NCBI RefSeq assembly: GCF_017874255.1
Contig: NZ_JAGGLD010000004.1
Span: 1 to 64,000, forward strand
Reading direction: 5' to 3'
DNA length: 64,000 nt
Source: Paenibacillus shirakamiensis
Lineage (GTDB): Bacteria > Bacillota > Bacilli > Paenibacillales > Paenibacillaceae
In this document: positions 1 to 7,870 of the stretch, in pieces
Position numbering within the stretch: position 1 is the first letter of the stretch
Layout: every line of letters starts with the position of its first letter
Position numbers and translations under genes: made by a program
The notes under the pieces: model-generated
The model's database searches: none
Told to the model about the DNA's origin: nothing
What the model saw: only the letters and a program-made list of their open reading frames with translations

Positions 1-95
1 ATGTAAGACCCCTTGAAGACGACGAGGTAGATAGGCTGGGGGTGGAAGTGCAGCAATGCATGGAGCTGACCAGTACTAATCGGTCGAGGGCTTAT
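1..95 (+). rRNA. 23S ribosomal RNA, 3' end (partial)
   Basis: The window opens inside the last part of a 23S rRNA gene. The stretch containing GACGAGGTAGATAGGCTGG and the terminal CTAATCGGTCGAGGGCTT is the conserved 3' end of Firmicutes 23S rRNA. The exact 3' end is estimated. No 5S rRNA gene follows; a tRNA-Ser begins about 70 bases later. Confidence 0.93.
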
Positions 96-165
96 TCAAC
101 AATTCAATTCACGCAAAGCTTCGTTTCGTATCTAGTTTTCAAGGATTAAACCTTGATGATGCTTT

Positions 166-257
166 GGAGAGATACCCAAGTGGCTATAAGGGGACCCTCT
201 GCTAAGGGGTTAGACTGCGTAAGTGGTGCGAGGGTTCGAATCCCTCTCTCTCCGCCA
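166..257 (+). tRNA. tRNA-Ser (anticodon GCT)
   Basis: A class II tRNA with a long variable arm. The acceptor GGAGAGA pairs with TCTCTCC, the anticodon loop is CTGCTAA, and the CCA end is encoded. First of eight tRNAs downstream of the 23S gene. Confidence 0.96.
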
Positions 258-299
258 CTATCCTATTTATAGGACAAGTATCAATTAATCATTTATTAT

Positions 300-373
300 G
301 GCGGTGTAGCTCAGCTGGCTAGAGCGTACGGTTCATACCCGTGAGGTCGGGGGTTCGATCCCCTTCGCCGCTA
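300..373 (+). tRNA. tRNA-Met (anticodon CAT, elongator type)
   Basis: Cloverleaf with acceptor GGCGGTG / CGCCGCT, including a G-U pair at position 1-72, and anticodon loop TTCATAC. CCA is not encoded. It closely resembles the elongator tRNA-Met of Bacillus rather than the initiator. Confidence 0.94.
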
Positions 374-396
374 TTTTACCTTTTATTGTTACATAT

Positions 397-472
397 GGAG
401 GCTTAGCTCAGCTGGGAGAGCATCTGCCTTACAAGCAGAGGGTCGGGGGTTCGATCCCCTCAGCCTCCACCA
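397..472 (+). tRNA. tRNA-Val (anticodon TAC)
   Basis: Acceptor GGAGGCT pairs with AGCCTCC. The anticodon loop is CTTACAA and CCA is encoded. Confidence 0.96.
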
Positions 473-477
473 TATGT

Positions 478-553
<76 letters not shown>

Positions 554-569
554 TTTTTTTGAATAATGC

Positions 570-646
570 GGAACTGTGGTGTAGAGGCCCAACATGCCTG
601 CCTGTCACGCAGGAGACCGCGGGTTCGAATCCCGTCAGTTCCGCCA
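570..646 (+). tRNA. tRNA-Asp (anticodon GTC)
   Basis: Acceptor GGAACTG pairs with CAGTTCC, the discriminator is G, and CCA is encoded. The anticodon arm GCCTGCCTGTCACGCAGG carries GTC. Confidence 0.95.
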
Positions 647-728
647 TCTTATTCATAGAAGATGAATATTTCCACAAAGAAGTGGGATGTTAATCTAACC
701 ACTTTATTTTTATGAAAATTTTTAGTGT

Positions 729-801
<73 letters not shown>

Positions 802-817
802 TTTTTTAATTGTATAT

Positions 818-902
818 GGAGGCTTAGTGAAGTGGCTAAACACGGCAGACTGTAAATCTGCTCTCTACGAGTTCGGTGGTTCGAATCCATCAGCCTCCAC
901 CA
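818..902 (+). tRNA. tRNA-Tyr (anticodon GTA)
   Basis: Class II tRNA with a long variable arm. Acceptor GGAGGCT pairs with AGCCTCC, the anticodon loop is CTGTAAA, and CCA is encoded. Confidence 0.96.
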
Positions 903-906
903 GTAC

Positions 907-979
907 GAGCCATTAGCTCAGTTGGTAGAGCACCTGACTTTTAATCAGGGTGTCGAAGGTTCGAGCCCTTCATGGCTCA
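907..979 (+). tRNA. tRNA-Lys (anticodon TTT)
   Basis: Acceptor GAGCCAT pairs with ATGGCTC. The anticodon loop is CTTTTAA. CCA is not encoded. Last tRNA of the cluster, directly followed by a terminator. Confidence 0.96.
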
Positions 980-984
980 TTGCT

Positions 985-1019
985 AAAAAAACCGTTAATC
1001 TTAGGATTAGCGGTTTTTT
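985..1019 (+). terminator. Rho-independent terminator of the rRNA/tRNA cluster
   Basis: The stem ACCGTTAATC / GATTAGCGGT has a TTAG loop and runs into six Ts, immediately after tRNA-Lys. Confidence 0.92.
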
Positions 1020-1020
1020 G

Positions 1021-1399
1021 TTATTTCTAGAGATAGATATATTTTATGCCTCACTATTAAATTTGCATTATCTTGAATTTCTTTGATTAGTTAGTATTTA
1101 AATGTATCCTTTAATGGCTATGAAAAGTAAGCTAGGGCTAGGATAACATCATGTTCTGCTAATAAGATTATTACAATAGGATTAGAAAACAGAATCTGTA
1201 GATTACTAATAATATTTAATTAATGTTAGTATGTTATTTAATTAAATGTGGTAAGGAATTTGAGAAGGATGGGTCTGGTAAATGACTGTGCTACAATGTA
1301 AATCATAGCATCAGAGAATTATGACAAGAAATAAGTTCTCTAGAAAAATTTTAATTATGTTATTTTTGATGTAAATGATGTTTTTGAAAGACCAGATAA
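1021..1399. other. gene-free AT-rich intergenic stretch
   Basis: I see no convincing reading frame, RNA gene or operator in these roughly 380 bases. They separate the tRNA terminator from the A-rich block. Confidence 0.6.
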
Positions 1400-1880
1400 T
1401 TAATATAAAACACAATCAAAATCCAAAAGAAAATAAAAGCAAATTCAAACTCAAAAATAAACTTAAACTCAAAATCAAACCCAAAACAAAATAAAAAATA
1501 AAAATAAAATCGAAAAAACAAATCCAAAGCAAAACAAATCTAAATAAAAAAAATCAAAAAAAAATTTGAAGAAAAATCATTAGGACCGGACCTTGAACTA
1601 AACGAGAAAGAAAAGCTAAATCAGAACCAGAACCCCAGAACCAGAAAGAGAATCAAAATGAGAACTAAAAAAGGATAGACTTAAATTAAACTAAACCTAG
1701 AAGTAAATCAAAAACAGAATCAAAATCAGAATTAGAAGAAGATTCAACATTAGAACCAACAAGAAACAAAACTAGAACAAAAAAATGTAATTAAAAGCAA
1801 AGCTAAAACTGGATTCAATTCAAAATCAAGCCAAAATCAAATTAAAAATCAATATTAGAAACCAAACTAAAGCAGCCACG
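1400..1880. repeat. A-rich, G-poor degenerate low-complexity block
   Basis: About 480 bases built from degenerate short units such as AAATCA, AAACTC and AGAACC. The block is extremely strand-asymmetric: in the 60 bases from 1441 I count 39 A and no G. Stops interrupt the forward frames and there is no ribosome binding site, so it does not look coding. The units are not exact copies and no precise period can be assigned by eye. It ends just before the pucR-like gene. Confidence 0.7.
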
Positions 1881-1963
1881 ATTCAAACACCAATAAATCA
1901 CCTGTGACCTTTATTATAAAAAAACTAGGCTATATCTACAGCATTGGAAGGGTGTTTTTAACT

Positions 1964-3067
1964 ATGGATATGAATTTGTTACAGACAAGGCTTGAAGATA
2001 TTGTTGGTTTTAAAATAGAATTAAAAACTATGTCTATTCAGGAATGGCAGATAAAAATTCAGGATAACAAAGAGTTATCGGATTCTTCTTTTTGTATAGA
2101 GGATCGGATTTATTTTGCTTTTCAGATTACCTCTTCGGATGTGCAATACTTTGAAGTGGGTATAACGCAGCTGAGCAACATGGAGCGAAAATTAATAGAA
2201 TTGCTTATAATGACATCTCTATCCGTGTCTGAAGTGAAACAGTCGAAAGCTGAGGGAGATTCGCGAGATGTAGAACTAGGAAAATGGCTTCAAGAGCAAT
2301 GGGAACTTGGTAATCAAGGCCAAGAGATTCCCGATTCTTTTGGACTGAGGAATACATTATCGGAGACCATGGTTCCTTTTTTATTAAGTTATGAGAACCG
2401 AATTCAACCTGAAATTACGTATAGCAGTTTAAATAAATTGATGAAGAGTTACTTTGATGGAGATGTGGTCCTCATTCCATTATTAAATAAAGAATGGCTC
2501 ATTCTTGCTAATGAGAATTCTTTGGATGGGTTACGTGAGGAAAGCGAAGCAGGTGCACAGGCTGAACATGATATGTTATCAGCATTATGCCAAGGTCTTT
2601 ATGAATTGATCTCGAATGAATGGGTAGGCGTATGTCATCTTTCTGTGACAGAACCCATCATCCCTATATCATCATTGCTTGATGCTACGTCTGTAATGAA
2701 AGCGACTATTCAACTAGGACGTCTATTCCATGTAACTGAGCATATTCACTTACCTTGGGAGGTACATTTAGAACGTCTGATCTATAGTATCCCTGATGAA
2801 GAACGTAGGCAGTTCCTCGAACAGACGATTACCCAGTCTAATACAACAAGTTTTACGGATCAAGAGACATTGACCACACTAGAGACCTTCTTCCAGTTAG
2901 ACTGCAATGTAAGTGAGACGGCTAAGCGACTGTATATTCATCGAAATACGTTATTATACCGAATGGATAAGTTAAAACAGGAGACGGGGCTTGATGTTCG
3001 TAGTTTTAAAGATGCCGTTCTGGTGAAGTTAACTCTTTTATTGTATAAAGTGACGAAAAGGAAATAG
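1964..3067 (+). CDS. PucR/CdaR-family transcriptional regulator
   Basis: A 367-residue predicted DNA-binding regulator. The C-terminal end has the PucR-type helix-turn-helix signature: a region with TLETFFQLDCNVSETAKRL followed by the diagnostic IHRNTLLYRMDKL. The N-terminal 280 residues match no sensor domain I recognise. The frame is open from a GTG at 1904, but no ribosome binding site precedes it; GGAAGGGTG lies 9 to 10 bases upstream of the ATG at 1964, so I use that start. It precedes the orphan ABC ATPase by 114 bases on the same strand and could regulate it, but this is inference. Its ligand is unknown. Confidence 0.82.
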   Translation: MDMNLLQTRLEDIVGFKIELKTMSIQEWQIKIQDNKELSDSSFCIEDRIYFAFQITSSDVQYFEVGITQLSNMERKLIELLIMTSLSVSEVKQSKAEGDSRDVELGKWLQEQWELGNQGQEIPDSFGLRNTLSETMVPFLLSYENRIQPEITYSSLNKLMKSYFDGDVVLIPLLNKEWLILANENSLDGLREESEAGAQAEHDMLSALCQGLYELISNEWVGVCHLSVTEPIIPISSLLDATSVMKATIQLGRLFHVTEHIHLPWEVHLERLIYSIPDEERRQFLEQTITQSNTTSFTDQETLTTLETFFQLDCNVSETAKRLYIHRNTLLYRMDKLKQETGLDVRSFKDAVLVKLTLLLYKVTKRK

Positions 3068-3181
3068 GTTTTTTGTGCACTTTGTGTATAGCGGTCAGGT
3101 AGGCTTTAGGTTAAGATAATATTAGAAAATGTATACGATTACATGATTGATATTTTAAATAAAGCTTAGGGGGCAACACTA

Positions 3182-4303
3182 ATGGCAGGTGTACGTTTAG
3201 AACATATTTTCAAGAAATATGCCGGAGCTGATAAAGCTACTGTAAATGACATTAATTTGGATATTAAAGATAAGGAATTTTTGGTACTGGTTGGACCGTC
3301 TGGTTGCGGTAAGTCTACGACTCTTCGTATGATTGCAGGTCTTGAAGAGATCTCTGAAGGTAAATTGTACATTGGCGACCGTGTAGTGAACGATGTAGCT
3401 CCTAAAGATCGTGATATCGCAATGGTATTCCAATCTTACGCTTTGTATCCACATATGAACGTATATCAAAACATGGCGTTTGGTCTTAAACTTCGCAAAG
3501 TGAAAAAAGAAGAAATTGACCAACGTGTGCGTGAAGCTGCAAAAATCCTAGATATTACTCACTTGCTTGATCGTAAACCTAAAGCCCTTTCAGGTGGTCA
3601 ACGTCAACGGGTAGCCTTGGGCCGTGCGATTGTACGGGATCCACAAGTCTTCCTTATGGATGAGCCTCTTTCCAACTTGGATGCTAAACTTCGTGGACAA
3701 ATGCGTGCGGAAATTACAAAGTTGGTTAAGCGCCTTGAAACGACTTGTATCTACGTAACGCATGACCAAATTGAAGCTATGACGATGGGCGATCGTATCG
3801 TAGTTATGCATGATGGTATTATTCAACAAGCGGCTTCACCTGAAGAACTTTACAATCATCCACAAAACATTTTCGTAGCTGGATTTATCGGTTCCCCTAC
3901 AATGAACTTCATTAACGGAACGCTTAGCGATGCAAATGGTGTGGTAACTTTCAAATCTAGCGGTCTTGAACTTGTTGTACCACAAGGTAAAGCAACGGTT
4001 CTTAAAGAACAAGGCTATATTGGTAAAGAAGTAATTATGGGTCTTCGTCCTGAAGATATCCATGAAGAGCCTGTATTCCTTGAGGCTTCACCGCATACTG
4101 TGTTCTCTGCAAATGTATATTTGACTGAGAATCTTGGACACGAAATGCAAATCTACCTTAACGGTGTAGGAACAGATTCCGTCATCGCTCGTGTAGATGG
4201 ACGTTCCAGAACACGTGAAGGCGATCAAGTGAAATTGGCGATCGACATGAACAAAGTCCATATCTTCGATAAGCAAACCGAACAAAACGTATTTACTTAC
4301 TAA
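3182..4303 (+). CDS. ugpC: ABC sugar-importer ATPase, MsmX/UgpC (MalK) type
   Basis: A 373-residue ATPase of the carbohydrate-uptake CUT1 family. Visible motifs are Walker A GPSGCGKST (about residues 37-45), the Q-loop FQSYALYPHM, the signature LSGGQRQR and Walker B VFLMDEPLSNLDA, followed by the H-loop YVTHDQ. The C-terminal 130 residues form the regulatory/OB domain of MalK-type subunits (GLRPEDIH). No permease or binding protein adjoins it, so it is probably a shared ATPase serving several importers, as MsmX does in B. subtilis. A GGGGG motif precedes the ATG. The next genes are hprK and lgt. Confidence 0.93.
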   Translation: MAGVRLEHIFKKYAGADKATVNDINLDIKDKEFLVLVGPSGCGKSTTLRMIAGLEEISEGKLYIGDRVVNDVAPKDRDIAMVFQSYALYPHMNVYQNMAFGLKLRKVKKEEIDQRVREAAKILDITHLLDRKPKALSGGQRQRVALGRAIVRDPQVFLMDEPLSNLDAKLRGQMRAEITKLVKRLETTCIYVTHDQIEAMTMGDRIVVMHDGIIQQAASPEELYNHPQNIFVAGFIGSPTMNFINGTLSDANGVVTFKSSGLELVVPQGKATVLKEQGYIGKEVIMGLRPEDIHEEPVFLEASPHTVFSANVYLTENLGHEMQIYLNGVGTDSVIARVDGRSRTREGDQVKLAIDMNKVHIFDKQTEQNVFTY

Positions 4304-4319
4304 GTAAATATTATATAAG

Positions 4320-4344
4320 AGCCGCCCTTAGGGGCGGTTTTTTT
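4320..4344 (+). terminator. Rho-independent terminator after the ATPase gene
   Basis: Stem CCGCCC, loop TTAG, stem GGGCGG, then seven Ts. It lies 17 bases after the ugpC-like stop codon and isolates it from hprK. Confidence 0.93.
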
Positions 4345-4517
4345 ATATAATTAAAGACAAAGCAATTTTGGATGTCATCATGGACTTATAATTGATTTAA
4401 CATGCTTTTTCCATTACGATGGATACGGAACACTTTTGAGTATGAAGGTTGCCTCTTTCCATAAAGACTATGATATATAAAGTTAATCACCGCATCGGTA
4501 CGAAAGGAAGAACTCGA

Positions 4518-5459
4518 ATGGCTAAAAAAGTGAAAGTGTCAGAACTCGTGAACCAATTCGGATTAGAGGTCCTATCCGGTGAACAAGGCTTGAAGAGAGC
4601 CATAACTGTAGATGATTTATATCGTCCTGGCCTAGAAATGGCTGGATATTTTGAATATCACCCACCTGAACGTGTTCAGATCCTAGGGAAAACAGAACTT
4701 GCATTTTATGATATTTTGCCTGAAAAAGAGCAGCGTGATCGGGTAGAACGTCTATGCAGCAGCCCAGAGACGCCTTGCATTATTATTACGCGGGGCTTAG
4801 AAGTACCGAAGGTACTTGTAGAAATTGGCGGAGAAATGAATGTTCCTATTCTGCGTAGCAGTATGGCTACAACTATTCTATCCAGCCGCATTACAGGCTT
4901 CCTCGAACGTAAGCTAGCTCCAACAGCAACAATTCATGGGGTTCTCGTCGATGTCTATGGTGTGGGCATGCTTATTACAGGAACGAGCGGAATAGGTAAA
5001 AGTGAGACAGCGTTAGAACTTGTAAAACGTGGTCATCGCCTAATTGCAGATGATGCGGTGGAGATCCGTCAAACGTCGGATAACCAGTTGCATGGTACAG
5101 CTCCAGAGCTAATTCGTCATCTACTCGAGATTCGTGGCGTCGGCATTATTAATGTAATGACGTTATTCGGAGCAGGCGCTATTCGGAATAACAAACGAAT
5201 TACACTAGTTGTTCGGCTTGAAGCTTGGCAGCAGGAGAAGCAATACGACCGACTGGGATTAGATGAGGAAACCACTCGTATTATTGATACAGATGTACCC
5301 TTAGCTACAATTCCTGTGCGTCCGGGTCGTAACTTAGCCGTTATTATTGAAGTAGCTGCTATGAATTTCCGTCTAAAACGGATGGGATACAATGCTGCTT
5401 TGCAATTCACAACAAAGCTTACAGAGACCATTGCTGAAGATGTAGATGATCTGGACTAG
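4518..5459 (+). CDS. hprK: HPr kinase/phosphorylase
   Basis: A 313-residue bifunctional enzyme that phosphorylates and dephosphorylates Ser46 of HPr and Crh, setting CcpA-dependent carbon catabolite repression. The P-loop GTSGIGKSE lies at about residues 155-163; the HPrK signature [15 protein letters not shown] and the C-terminal [13 protein letters not shown] are intact. The frame extends upstream to 4449, but [22 protein letters not shown] aligns with the B. subtilis N-terminus and GAAAGGAAG precedes this ATG. It is first in the order hprK-lgt-ppaX-acyltransferase, as in B. subtilis. Its probable substrate is encoded at 30379. Confidence 0.97.
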   Translation: MAKKVKVSELVNQFGLEVLSGEQGLKRAITVDDLYRPGLEMAGYFEYHPPERVQILGKTELAFYDILPEKEQRDRVERLCSSPETPCIIITRGLEVPKVLVEIGGEMNVPILRSSMATTILSSRITGFLERKLAPTATIHGVLVDVYGVGMLITGTSGIGKSETALELVKRGHRLIADDAVEIRQTSDNQLHGTAPELIRHLLEIRGVGIINVMTLFGAGAIRNNKRITLVVRLEAWQQEKQYDRLGLDEETTRIIDTDVPLATIPVRPGRNLAVIIEVAAMNFRLKRMGYNAALQFTTKLTETIAEDVDDLD

Positions 5460-5470
5460 GAGTGTATATG

Positions 5471-6514
5471 ATGCAAACGTTGTTACTGAACCCGATTGCC
5501 TTTAGTATTGGTTCCTTAGCTGTCCATTGGTATGGACTGATTTTGGGGTCGGCGGCTTTAATCGGACTATATCTAACGATTCGAGAAGGAAATCGATTTA
5601 AAATTGCGCCTGAGTTTTTCATGGATTTGGTCCTGTTCGGGGTTCCTTCCTCCATTATTTGCGCGCGTATTTACTATGTAGCTTTTAAATGGGATGAGTA
5701 CAAAGATCATCCCCTCGATGTTTTTAAAATATGGCAAGGCGGTATTGCTATTTATGGTGCTCTTATCGGCGCTATCCTTTGTGCTCTAATCTACACCCGC
5801 AAAAAAGGCTATTCGTTCTGGCGTATCATGGACATATGTGCCCCGGGACTGATTACAGGGCAATTAATTGGTCGTTGGGGTAACTTTGTGAATCAAGAAG
5901 CCTATGGTGGTCCTACTACGGAGACTTTCTTAAGGGATCACTTGCATTTGCCTAATTTTATAGTAGAACAAATGAATGTTGAAGGTGTGTTCCATCACCC
6001 TACTTTCTTATACGAATCGGTATGGAACATCGTAGGATTATTATTATTGTTAGTGTTAAGGCGGCAGAGGTTTTTGCGTGCTGGGGAATTGTTCTTGTCT
6101 TATTTCATGTGGTACTCCATTGGGCGCTTCTTCATCGAGAACTTGCGTACAGACAGTCTCGCATTTCAAGGACCGACTTGGCTAGCCTCATTCATTAATG
6201 GATTATGGTCTCCTATGAAAGCTTTTGGATTTGAAGCGGGTGCTTTGGATTCTGCGTATGGAAATATAAGAATTTCACAGTTGCTAGCTCTGATTATACT
6301 TATTGTTGCGATTGCGCTCATTGTATACCGCCGGAGATCAGGTTTGGCTAAAGTGCATTACCTTGATCCAATTATGTCTACTCACATGTCTCAAGAGGAG
6401 CTTCCGGAATCTGTTCTACACACCCATTCTTCAAAGACAAATGAGGGACTCCATTCTCTGTCTATTAATAAAGAGACTGATGCAGAGGACAAGCTAAAGG
6501 ATAGGAAGGAGTAA
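5471..6514 (+). CDS. lgt: prolipoprotein diacylglyceryl transferase
   Basis: A 347-residue polytopic membrane enzyme that transfers diacylglycerol from phosphatidylglycerol to the lipobox cysteine of prolipoproteins. The HWYG motif is near the N-terminus, and the Lgt signature GRWGNFVNQEAYGG is at about residues 135-148. The C-terminal tail of about 70 residues is hydrophilic and longer than in many homologues. The ribosome binding site AGGAG overlaps the hprK stop codon; ATG at 5468 or 5471 are both possible, and 5471 has the better spacing. Lipoproteins in this window that need Lgt are PotD, the sugar-binding protein at 59432 and probably the barnase. Confidence 0.97.
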   Translation: MQTLLLNPIAFSIGSLAVHWYGLILGSAALIGLYLTIREGNRFKIAPEFFMDLVLFGVPSSIICARIYYVAFKWDEYKDHPLDVFKIWQGGIAIYGALIGAILCALIYTRKKGYSFWRIMDICAPGLITGQLIGRWGNFVNQEAYGGPTTETFLRDHLHLPNFIVEQMNVEGVFHHPTFLYESVWNIVGLLLLLVLRRQRFLRAGELFLSYFMWYSIGRFFIENLRTDSLAFQGPTWLASFINGLWSPMKAFGFEAGALDSAYGNIRISQLLALIILIVAIALIVYRRRSGLAKVHYLDPIMSTHMSQEELPESVLHTHSSKTNEGLHSLSINKETDAEDKLKDRKE

Positions 6515-6523
6515 CAGAAACGA

Positions 6524-7177
6524 ATGATAGATACTATACTATTTGATCTAGATGGAACCATTATAGATACAAATGAACTGATTATCAGTTCATTTCAACA
6601 TATTCTGCAACCGCATGTTCAACAGCCTTTTACGAAAGAACAAATCATTCCCCATATGGGGATGACACTACAACAACAATTACAACAATTCTCTGGCCGT
6701 TCAGATGTTGAGGATTTAGTGACGGAGTACCGTTCATATAGCTCATCGAGACATGATGACATGGTGCAGCCTTTTCCTCATGTGGAAGAAGTGATGGCTA
6801 CCCTCTATCAAAAAGGATACACCCTAGGGGTGGTCACTACGAAAATGAAAGCATCCAGTCTTATGGTACTAGAAATGTTCGGACTACTGAAATATTTGAA
6901 AGAAGTGGTCACATTAGATGATGTGAATCATCCTAAACCCCATCCTGAACCTGTGCTTACAGCAGTGCAGAGACTAGGAGTAAAAGCTAGCACAACCCTT
7001 ATGATTGGGGATAGTCCCGCAGATCTACAATCCGCACGAGCTGCGGGCGTGCAGTCAGCAGCAGTAGCGTGGTCTCTTAAAGGGGCCGACGTATTAAAGA
7101 AATATGAGCCTAACTATATTCTGAGTGATATGAAAGACTTATATCATGTGCTTGGATTGGAGATTGAAGCAAAGTGA
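6524..7177 (+). CDS. ppaX: pyrophosphatase PpaX (HAD superfamily)
   Basis: A 217-residue HAD-superfamily phosphatase. The nucleophile motif FDLDGTIIDTNE is at the N-terminus, and motif IV GDSPADLQSARAAG is near residue 165. In B. subtilis the same operon position holds PpaX, which hydrolyses pyrophosphate released when HPr kinase/phosphorylase acts as a phosphorylase on P-Ser-HPr. The position two genes after hprK supports that assignment over a generic phosphoglycolate phosphatase. Its TGA stop overlaps the GTG start of the next gene. Confidence 0.92.
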   Translation: MIDTILFDLDGTIIDTNELIISSFQHILQPHVQQPFTKEQIIPHMGMTLQQQLQQFSGRSDVEDLVTEYRSYSSSRHDDMVQPFPHVEEVMATLYQKGYTLGVVTTKMKASSLMVLEMFGLLKYLKEVVTLDDVNHPKPHPEPVLTAVQRLGVKASTTLMIGDSPADLQSARAAGVQSAAVAWSLKGADVLKKYEPNYILSDMKDLYHVLGLEIEAK

Positions 7178-7671
7178 GAAAGGTAACCCGCCATCCTGTA
7201 GAAGGCCCGAATGCCCTACTTCAAATTTATAAGACGGTTAGCCCTTGGAAAGGGATACGTAATTTCGTGGTGATTCAAATCGCCAGATATTGCCCCATTC
7301 TCTCGTTTAAAAACTGGCTGTATCGAAATCTTTTGAAGATGAAAGTGGGAGAGCATACGGCCTTTGGACTTATGGTGATGGTGGACGTCTTTTTCCCGGA
7401 GAAAATTACAATTGGTCGCAACTGCGTCATAGGCTACAATACGACGATCCTTGCGCATGAGTATTTAATTAAGGAGTATCGTCTTGGGGATGTTCTTATC
7501 GGTGATGAGGTGCTGATTGGAGCAAACACGACGATTCTTCCGGGCGTTACGATTGGCGATGGCGCCGTTATTGCTGCGGGCTCCATGGTGCATAAGGATG
7601 TAGCTGCGGGCAGTTTTGTAGGGGGAAATCCACTGCAAGAGTTAAGGCGTATTTCCGAAGAGCTGGTGTAA
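7174..7671 (+). CDS. hexapeptide-repeat acyltransferase (YvoF-like)
   Basis: A 165-residue left-handed beta-helix (LbetaH) O-acyltransferase of the maltose/galactoside acetyltransferase group. Repeated hexapeptides are visible: ITIGRNCVIGYNTTI, VLIGDEVLIGANTTI and VTIGDGAVIAAGSMV. GTG at 7174 overlaps the ppaX stop in a GTGA arrangement, so translation is coupled. B. subtilis has yvoF in the same position. The acyl acceptor is unknown. Confidence 0.88.
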   Translation: MRKVTRHPVEGPNALLQIYKTVSPWKGIRNFVVIQIARYCPILSFKNWLYRNLLKMKVGEHTAFGLMVMVDVFFPEKITIGRNCVIGYNTTILAHEYLIKEYRLGDVLIGDEVLIGANTTILPGVTIGDGAVIAAGSMVHKDVAAGSFVGGNPLQELRRISEELV

Positions 7672-7742
7672 TGGCTAAGTGTAATGTACCTTCAATTTTG
7701 ATTAGCTCGCATTTCAAGTGCTTAGAATTCATGGATACTAAA

Positions 7743-7795
7743 AAAAGAAGACTCTTCCTACCCTAGAGGGTGTGGAGAGTCTTCTTTTCGTTTTA
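7743..7795. terminator. bidirectional terminator between yvoF-like gene and anti-sigma gene
   Basis: A long stem AAAAGAAGACTCT / AGAGTCTTCTTTT with A-runs on one side and T-runs on the other. It can stop both the plus-strand hprK operon and the minus-strand ECF operon. Confidence 0.9.
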
Positions 7796-7800
7796 TTTTT

Positions 7801-7870
7801 TGTTCTCTACTTTTTGTTCTCTACTTTCTGTTCTCTACTTTCTGTTCTCTACTTTCTGTCCTCTGCTTTT
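7801..7870. repeat. five tandem 14-base units at a gene 3' end
   Basis: The unit TGTTCTCTACTTTC occurs four times nearly perfectly, and once more degenerately as TGTCCTCTGCTTTT. The last unit overlaps the final codons and stop of the minus-strand gene ending at 7849. The array therefore looks like serial duplication of the gene's 3' end into the spacer before the terminator. Confidence 0.9.
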
